DNA from: Pisaster brevispinus
Taxonomy: Eukaryota > Echinodermata > Asteroidea > Forcipulatida > Asteriidae
Length of the DNA: 64,000 bases
Assembly (NCBI GenBank): GCA_023634235.1
Contig: JAMKCF010000019.1
Location: 11,921,684-11,985,683, forward strand
Direction: 5' to 3'
The first letter of the stretch is position 1. The number at the start of each line of letters is the position of its first letter. Under the pieces are notes generated by a model. That model saw nothing but the letters and a program-made list of their open reading frames with translations. It was not told the DNA's origin and did not search any database. This document shows positions 56,670-64,000 of the stretch, in pieces. The position numbers and the translations under genes are program-made.

Positions 56670-57913
56670 GTAAACTCTCAAAAATGTGTATTGGTCTGAA
56701 ATGGAACTCTGTAATAAATGTGCAGAATGTTTTGGGGCACTCTGGTTTAAACAGTTAATATCAGTCATTTTCTTGTAGCAAAGTGGTTTGAATGTTTGGC
56801 AATCATTTCTGAGTTGACATGCCAGGTTGGTTTTGTGTGTTTTCTGCATGGATGTTAAAGGTTTTTAGCAAGACCCTTATTAGGATGTGTTCAAGTTAAA
56901 CACAAATATTAATACAACTTCTTTCTTTTTTTGGCAATTTAAAATTTGGGTACCTTATTTGTTAGATAAGTTTTGTTGTGAGAGCTCACCGATGAATAAA
57001 GTACATACCAGCACCAATCCTCAAGAAAACTGTTTCAGGCATTTGATGTTGCCCCTGAACTACTGTTGCTTATTTTGATTCAAAGTACAACATCTTTGCA
57101 TGCCATTTGATAGATTATCGTAGTTCCATTCTGAAGACTCACTGATAATAATGTTCATACCAGAACCAAATTTCAAGAACTGTTCCAGGCATTTGATGCC
57201 CCAAAAATATTCTTTTGCTTATTTTGATTGCAACAATCAAAATGTTCCTGATGTTGCTGTTTCCAATCTAAAGTACTGACAAATCGTAAGAAAATAAAAA
57301 CTGAAGGATATTTTATTTATTCATTTTTTGATACAATGTGTGATATGTTTGTGTCGAATCACATTTATCAAGACAATTTGTTAAACCATTAGTGTTTTTT
57401 TAGCTTTTTGTAATTTTGCATTCTGTGTGCAATCCAAATTCACTGATCACTGATAACTAAATGAAATTCATACCAGGACCAATCCTCAAGAGAACTAATT
57501 CAGGCATTAGATGTCCCCCAAATAATTTTTCTTTCTTTCAATATTCAATAGAATCCTGATATCTTCTAAATTGTTTTATGATGTTTTCAATGTTGGTTTC
57601 CTGCATTTACTGATCCTGACGTAAAACCAATATATCGTAGAACAATTAACTGATGAATAAGTTAATGATTATGATTGATGGCTCTTTCTGGTCTATTTTA
57701 TCTGAGATTTAAATTTTGCATGCCATTCATTGCTAGATTAGTTTCATTATGAGAGGACATTGACAAAACATTATGTTTCTGCTTTCAAAGTCTTGAGTAA
57801 CAAATCGGAAAGTACAAGCAAGCTATCTGAAGTGATGATTGATTTTTAATGATGTGTAATGTTCTAAAACACTAAATGTTTCAAGTTGTGCAATTTGTTT
57901 GTTTTGAAGTCAG

Positions 57914-58000
57914 ACTTGGCATCTCCAAAGACATCTACCCGTCAACAAGTAGATGTCCAAGACCAGCCTAAGATGTAGGAGCTGCTCTCTCCAGTACAAG
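57914..58000 (+). pseudogene. exon module copy III-7
   Basis: 87 nt. The acceptor is altered to 'gaagtcag'. TAG within 'agatgtaggag' breaks the frame. Confidence 0.55.
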
Positions 58001-58479
58001 GTGAATTCTCAACAACTTATATTTTAATATTTACACTTGGTCCCAAATGGAGCTCTGTAATCATTGTGCACAGTGTTTATTGTTGGGTCTGATTTTAACA
58101 GGCGTTTACATTTTCCCCTTTTTCAGCTTTCACAAGATGCATCAAATCAATGTATTCTCTCTGAAGTGATGATTGATTTTATTTACTATGTTTTCAACTT
58201 GCCCTAATTATTGCAATCTCCAGACCAGGAGACAAAGGGATCATTAAGCTAAAAAAATTCCATCCATATATCTTCCGTGAAATGATAATAGAAAGAAAGA
58301 CAACAAATGTTAGTAGCTTCAAAAACTAATTATTTATTAAACATTCTGGCAGAGTCCTATGGTTTACCTTTAACAGCAAAAAAAGTTTTGAGAACAAATG
58401 GTTTAAAAAATCAAGTAAAAAGACAATAAGAACTTAGTACACTGTGAAAAACTGATACCATCCATCACTGTGTCCTTAT

Positions 58480-58837
58480 CAATTGTTAATCATCCCTGCA
58501 AGGGCTTTTTGCAGATTATAAATTTTGACTTGCTTGCAATTTTTCAAAACTTGACCTTTCAGAGCCAGAGATGTAACTGATAGTTCTCTAAAATCAAGTG
58601 CAGATTGAATTACCCCCACTTACATCTTGGAGGCTACAGGATATAAAGGAGAGCAAGACGTATGTCAGCATCTGTATCATCAAGACATCTTAGCTGTTCA
58701 TCTAGCAATCATGAATGAACAATCAAGAAATTGTCTTCTTTAAGATGTTGTAGGTGTGTTTAATAGTTTGATGTTTTCTGTTGTCATCGTATAGTGGGCT
58801 GTTTTTGCAGCACTATACAGTTAACATCTTGTAAATA
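58480..58837 (+). repeat. repeat shared with palindrome outer arms
   Basis: 'tttcagagccagagatgtaa' through 'gtttttgcagcactataca' matches 11,640-12,218 and 16,958-17,480 in order, ending at the same TA element. The composite therefore existed before the palindrome formed. Confidence 0.65.
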
Positions 58838-59471
58838 AGTACACCATTGCAAGCAAGCACAAGTGCGTTTTTTGGCACTGTGAAATTGGAGATCTTAGAG
58901 CCTTGGTGGTGCGTGGATTCGATTTGGTGGTGCGTGGATTCGATTTGGTAGTGCGTGGATTCGATTTGGTGGTGCCTGGATTCGATTTGGTGGTGCCTGG
59001 ATTCGATTTGGTGGTGCCTGGAATTCAATTCGGAATCGATGGTGGTACAAACACGGGAAATTCCGAATAGTTAAAGGGACCTGGACACTTGCACGTGGCT
59101 TGTGGGGTCCTACTTCCGGCCGGGGTGACAGTCGGTGGTTGATCTTAAAGGTGCATCAGGCTCCTCAGCGGGTAGGATGGTTCTGGTGTGATCACAATCG
59201 GTTGACTAACGGGAGTAGTCCCTAGTCTAGGCCGTGGGGCTAGTGGACCGCGTTACTACAGTAGGGGACTGCCTCGGGGACTTGTTCGCCTTGGGGTGGC
59301 GGACCGGACCCTTCCTAATGGGAGGTGCAATGGCCCTGACGATCTGGAAAGCGTGATGGGGCTGGTATCCTGGAACCTGCACGTTGGTGGCCCTGCTTTT
59401 AACTAATCGACCAGGATGTTTTTGGCAAAATTTAAAACTGACTGAAATTAAAATGCTTGCAATGGTGTACT
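58838..59471 (+). mobile_element. TA-flanked TIR element, complete copy (634 bp)
   Basis: Ends 'agtacaccattgcaagca' and complement with TA outside each. The interior is GC-rich with 'cctagtctaggccgtgggg' and 'ggtatcctggaacctgcacg', as in 16,088-16,955. It contains the 21-bp tandem repeat at 58,905-59,025. No transposase frame. Confidence 0.7.
58905..59025 (+). repeat. 21-bp tandem repeat, about six units
   Basis: Units of 'ggtggtgcgtggattcgattt', the later ones with 'gcctgg'. The palindrome copies of the element have only one degenerate unit, so the expansion is private to this copy. Confidence 0.85.
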
Positions 59472-59639
59472 TATATACAATGGTGTACTTGTTTACTTAA
59501 ATATTTTAGTTTTTTAGTTATAAGCTTGTAGGAGTCCATGGTCTGCATTACTATTTGTGCTGGTAAACTTTATCAGTGGTGTATACAGTAACTTGACTGG
59601 TTGTTTTGGCCCCCATATAAGTATTCACTGGTTTAAATT

Positions 59640-62447
59640 GTTGGTACAGAAACGAGGCTGCTGCTAATTGGTTGAAGTCTGAGTTGCGCGGACATAAAGT
59701 CGTCGTGCGTTGAAAATGTTGCGTCAAATATCAGAATTTTTGTTTTGTCACATAGGTCTTGTTCGTTTAAAAGACTTGTGAAAATGCACTGGATTGTGTT
59801 ATTGTAAATGTGTGGGTTTTTTTCTTCATAATTCACAGACAAATGTAGATATTACAAAGTTTATCAATTAACAAGAGAATAGTATAAGATATGAATTAAA
59901 AAAAGATAGATATATAAAGTATACAAATAAAAAATTAAAAACACACCGAAATAAAATATAATAGAGAAGGGGGAAAATAATTTTCCTGTAACCAAAAAAT
60001 CCAAAGTTCTGGATCAAACAAGGATTTAATGATAATAAAATATACATATATAAACAGCTGATATTATTTATAAAACCACTAACCTCCGAAAATCTATAAC
60101 TTTATGATTTTAATAAAATGACTAAAAACAAATGACCACCTTACAAGTAGGATATTGGTATTTTAATCAGAAGACAAATTACAATTTATGCATTAAAAAT
60201 TTATGATAAAACATAAAATATATCAGATAGAAAAGAATCACAATTTAAACTAACAAACGGTGTATGTTATGTCTGTCCATATAAAAAAGAATATTTGACA
60301 AAAAAATATGTGATAAAGGTAATGTAGTGTCTCCTACTAACATTCCAAGTTAGGTTTTGAACTCATATTCATTAATTTTATTTAAATCTATTTGCCATTC
60401 CTAACATCTAACAATGATTGTTTAATGAATATTTTATCCTTGAAATACAAAAATGCTAAATTTAAAACAAGCTCTATATTATTAATTGTTACTTTTTAAC
60501 CTTTAACAAATCCTGTAACTGAGTTACTGCATGTTGCAACTGATGACATTGTTGAAATTGATCATTTAACAAATATTTATATGACAAAAATCAATAACTA
60601 TAAAAATTAACATCAACATTAATCTATTTCTAGCAAGTTTGTGTTTTACAATACTAACCACAATGAATTAAGCACTAACTTAAACATAACAATGTTAAAA
60701 ATAACAATGATAAAATATAGGCTGACACTAAACTATCAGCTTTTATGTAAGATAGGCCTACAAGTAATTTTGATTGTCCCATTTTAATTTGTTATGAAAT
60801 TTTGTGTAGGGGTAACATTTTATTTCATGCATCACTAACACAAATTTTGTTTAAAAAGATGGGTTGGAGTGTGAGTTGAGCGGAAATAAAGTCATCGCGC
60901 GTTGAAGATATTGCGACCAATATCAAAGTTTTCATATCGTATAGAAGGACATTATTGTTTGTCCAAAAGTCCTGTGAAAACGCACTGGAATGTGTTATTA
61001 TTTTATTTCACTGACATATGACAAATTTTCGCATGTAATAAGATATAATAATACAAAGACACGGGGTGTAACAAAAAATTACAGAGTTGGGTGATCACAC
61101 AAGGAATTTGTTATAAATATAAAGCATGAAAGTTTTTTTTAATTTTTTTTATTTGTAGTTAGGGCTTTGTTGACAACAAGTCTATTTTTACAAAACAAAT
61201 TAGTATGATTGTTTGTTTTTAAATTAATTAAATCTGACCACTAACATCTGAAAAGAAATTAAGTAACCTACATGGTTTGATTAAAATAACTAAAGGAAAT
61301 GACCACATTACAAAGTAGCATATTGGTATTTTAAGAGAAAATTACAATTTATAGTTAATAAGAATACTTTTTGTTCAATATGTCATGAATTTGACAATAA
61401 TGTGATGAAAGTCCTGTAGTGTTTTCTACTAACATTCTACAATTAAATTAGGTTTTGAATTAAAACTCATCAATGTTATTTGAATGAAATAGACACTTAA
61501 CATATTATTATCCTATGATGATTTTTCTTATGACAAATTCTATGCAGATAAGGCTTAAATTTGTTAACCTTTAGCTAATCCTCTCCTTGTGTTACTTCAG
61601 TTTTTTTCAAGTGATGACATTAAAAGTAAAGTGGGTTTTGGTTTTTCAATTTTTAATTTATTTTTGTATTAACATTATTATGAAAAACAAAAATCAATTA
61701 AGTCAATATGAATCTATCTAGGCCTAACTCTAACAAGTCTATGCTTCCAATTTGAATAAGTAAGCCGATACATTTTACAATAACTTATGCATGTTAAAGT
61801 ACATGTGGTTAGTTACTACAATGAAATTAGTTTTCTTAACTCGCTTAAAAGTGTTAAGAATAGGCCTAACGGTAAATTATAGGCTGTCAATTTATATGTC
61901 AAATACAACAAATGGCTTTCACTTTTGATTAACACTTACTAACTTACTTAGCTATCACCAGTATGATCTTTATATAAACAGTGCGTTTGCCAGGCCTACA
62001 TGTAGATTAATATTATAAATGTTTTATTTTGTGTGAAACAAGTTAAATGTTGGAAATTAACTGTACAATATTATTTGCAAAATATATTTGTGCATCACTA
62101 ACAAGAATTTTAAACTTTGTCTTTGTTAACAACAACTTAACCAATGTGAGTGTGCACATTGCTCCTTACAATTTATGCACCACATTAAATCGTATTCAGA
62201 AATTTATGCTATAATAATACATAATTATTAAGAATTAATTAATCTTAATAAATAGAAAATAAAACTGAAAGGGTTAAACAAAAGTGTAAGATAGGCTATC
62301 ACGAGTTCGTATTTAATTTCGGTAAGAGGAAATATTAGTTTTTTTAATAAACAGGCGCTGCAGAGATTGAAAGTTAATATGCATTTTATGCGCAATTGGT
62401 GCATCGATTAAGCCATGCAAAATAGCAGCCTCGTTTCAGTAAGGTAC
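59640..62447. mobile_element. 2.8-kb AT-rich non-coding element with inverted ends and internal duplication
   Basis: Left 'ggtacagaaacgaggctgct' and right, inverted, 'ggtac...ctgaaacgaggctgct' form matching ends. The two halves (59,660-60,860 and 60,865-62,400) are diverged copies: 'tgagttgcgcggacataaag' versus 'tgagttgagcggaaataaag', 'gtgaaaatgcactggat' versus 'gtgaaaacgcactggaa', and the 'ggatattggtattttaa' blocks. No coding sequence. Class unknown. Confidence 0.5.
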
Positions 62448-62637
62448 CCTGTAATAATTGAACTATGTCAAGTAAAAGAAGAAATGATTATGTAACTAAA
62501 TGTTGTGAATACTAAGTCAGTGTGTTTAAAGGATGGAATGATCCCACTTTTGTCTTGGGGATAAAGTTTAAGCAGTCTTTGATATTATAAAAACCACTTT
62601 TATCGTGTATAAGAAATATTACTGTAAGAAATGTATT

Positions 62638-62740
62638 ATTCCTGAGGCGTGTGTATGAGGGTGATTTTTACCTATGAATAAAATGGCGATAGTGGTAGCG
62701 CCCTCTATGCATTGACCAAAGGAAATTTAAAGGGGGGGGG
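62638..62740 (+). repeat. about 100-bp direct repeat, copy 1
   Basis: 'ttattcctgaggcgtgtgta' through 'cattgaccaaaggaaattta'. Partner at 63,188-63,288. Confidence 0.8.
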
Positions 62741-63187
62741 GCAACTTTATATGTGTAAGGTATTATACAGGACAGGATTGGTTAAGTAAAACAAAAAGGT
62801 CACTGTTTAATTCTAGCCTGAAAGCTTACTGATTCTGAAGTTCATACTACAGCCACTTTTTCTGTCAAATATTTCCCTCTGAAATGAAGTCCTATTCAAG
62901 GAAGCTGTATCTGAAAACCTTTAAAATGCAACAGCTGATATCAATTGTTACTATCAAAATTAAGTCCAATGTGTTTACATGTTGAAAGTTGTGCATGCTT
63001 TTCACTATTTTCCCCTGACTCACACAACGGATTATGCCCAAATTTTCACAGGCTTGTTATTTTATGTATTATATCAATGATCACACAAAACATGATCACT
63101 AAATATTTTGTCAGCTCAATCGATCCTGTATATTACCTTTAACATCATTATAAAGTAGATAGTCTATTTTCTTACTTTTGAGAAGTT

Positions 63188-63288
63188 TTATTCCTTAGAC
63201 GTGTGCATGAGGGTGACTTTTACCAATGAATAAAATGGCAGCTAGATATTGGTAGCACTCTCTATGCATTGACCAAAGGAAATTTAAA
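63188..63288 (+). repeat. about 100-bp direct repeat, copy 2
   Basis: 'ttattccttagacgtgtgca' through 'cattgaccaaaggaaattta'. It encloses, with copy 1, about 450 bp of non-coding DNA. Confidence 0.8.
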
Positions 63289-63817
63289 CACATACATTAT
63301 GCTATGAATATTGAAGTGTATAGTAGTTTATATAAAGCACTTGCTCTGCGTTTGTAGTCTATAAGGGTTCTCATAATAAATTGAAATAAATACGTGTATT
63401 TTAAACTAATAGAGTAAAATTGGGGGGGGGGGGCAGAGGTTGGGTAAATGAGCAACCTTCTTTTGACCTCTAGTTGAGGGCGCCCTACTTAAATGGCGTC
63501 ATGTGCATAAGGTGTTATTTCGTTAAATATTTTGTATTATTTATCTTGTAAATTTTATGTTAGACTATACTTATTAAGGTTTGTAGTTTACTTGCGAAAC
63601 ACATTTGGTATAATTATGAGTAATTTTGTTTTACTTTTTTTTAAATGGTATGAATAAACGTTCAGTTTTACGCATACCAACAAACATTTCTTCATTTACT
63701 TTTTCCCTCTCCTAGCTCAGGCAAAGGTCAAAGGGCAAAGGGTGCATCTCATTATTTTTTTTTATTTGACCTATCCATCCTAAGGTTGATATATTAGTTC
63801 CGAGCGATTTTTTTCAA

Positions 63818-63901
63818 GCGGCGATTTAGCCCAGCGGGCTAGCTCACAGCTCCCGGAATCCTGGAGCTGTGAGCTCGGGGGTTCAAATCCTGGTGGGCCC
63901 C
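63818..63901 (+). repeat. tRNA-like SINE head (leucine/serine-like long variable arm)
   Basis: Box A 'tagcccagcgggctagc', a long stem 'cacagctcc'/'ggagctgtg', box B 'gggttcaaatcctggtg', then a T-run. The 5' end cannot pair with 'gggcccc', so it is probably a SINE head rather than a tRNA gene. Confidence 0.6.
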
Positions 63902-63942
63902 TTTTTTACCAGTAAAAAATAACTTTTTTTACATTTCTTGTA

Positions 63943-64000
63943 AAAAATGGTAGGGCTTGAACCTGGTACCTTTAGCTCAGTATGCACTCCCTCTCGCCGC
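63943..64000 (-). repeat. tRNA-like SINE head, partial at window end
   Basis: On - 'ccaggttcaagccctacca' is a box B. The 5' part runs off the window. Confidence 0.5.

Larger units (their letters stand above)
53180..58060 (+). repeat. exon-module array, cluster III
   Basis: Seven modules in direct orientation, 490-1,330 bp apart, each with 'tttgtttgtgttgcag'-like acceptor and 'gtgaattc' or 'gtaaattc' donor. Introns repeat too ('caccagcaccaatc', 'aactgtttcaggcatttga'). Divergence between units is larger than in clusters I/II, so this array is probably older. One SINE (55,800-56,010) and one Harbinger-type MITE sit between units. Confidence 0.85.

Noticed and set aside
59240..59290. U1 snRNA-like 'aggggactgc' near the end of the TA-flanked element
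   Set aside because: Only a ten-base match; the 5' splice-site-recognition region and Sm context of U1 are absent.
63818..63901. Genuine tRNA-Leu or tRNA-Ser gene
   Set aside because: Box B is excellent and a long variable-arm-like stem exists, but the 5' and 3' ends do not form an acceptor stem.

Overview
The window is eukaryotic nuclear DNA from an intron-rich, repeat-rich, AT-rich genome. Evidence is split coding exons with GT-AG borders, tRNA-derived SINEs, a Penelope-like retroelement with a GIY-YIG domain, piggyBac-, hAT- and PIF/Harbinger-type elements, and many fold-back MITEs. The mix, including many 'agggcgcta'-type repeats, points to a marine invertebrate deuterostome, most likely an echinoderm. 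That placement is inference. There are no rRNA genes, CRISPR arrays, operons or bacterial features. I could not confirm any intact protein-coding gene.

Region 1, 1-25 kb, is a nest of duplications. Arrays of an exon-sized module (84-93 nt, flanked by AG and GT) run on + from 0.4 to 10.5 kb and on - from 24.8 to 19.0 kb. Between them lies a large palindrome (about 11.2-18.6 kb, centre near 14.18 kb) whose arms differ by clean insertions and deletions. The + side carries a 2.4 kb tandem duplication with two copies of the C-terminal half of a transposase-like gene. Its N-terminal half lies on - at 7.1-8.8 kb. A Penelope-like fragment has inserted into a SINE at 21.6-22.8 kb. At 24.7-25.7 kb the - strand shows three exons that join in phase (24 codons, a 19-nt micro-exon, an 82-nt exon). 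These look like the 5' part of the gene that supplied the repeated module. A piggyBac-type element lies 6 bp upstream of its candidate ATG.

Region 2, 27-33 kb, is mostly unannotatable DNA with a hAT-type MITE and a 14-bp minisatellite.

Region 3, 33.1-38.6 kb (+), is an unprocessed relic of ALKBH6 (AlkB homologue 6). It carries a nonsense codon, a frameshift, loss of the iron-binding Asp (HxD to HxN) and a MITE-broken exon. One intron has grown a minisatellite of about 26 units, itself split by another MITE.

Region 4, 38.6-52 kb, holds a small Penelope-derived fold-back, two in-phase exons of a D-glutamate cyclase (DGLUCY) relic on - with two or three stop codons, several MITEs and a LINE relic.

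Region 5, 52.4-58.1 kb (+), is a second tandem array of the same exon module (seven copies). It includes the one copy that is fully open and a multiple of three in length (28 codons). A TA-flanked 634-bp transposon follows that also occurs inside the palindrome, then a 2.8 kb very AT-rich non-coding element with matching inverted ends, and finally tRNA-like SINE heads.

Most recognisable genes here are broken. What the window shows best is how one exon plus its flanking introns became a dispersed and inverted repeat family, and how successive transposon insertions date the duplications.
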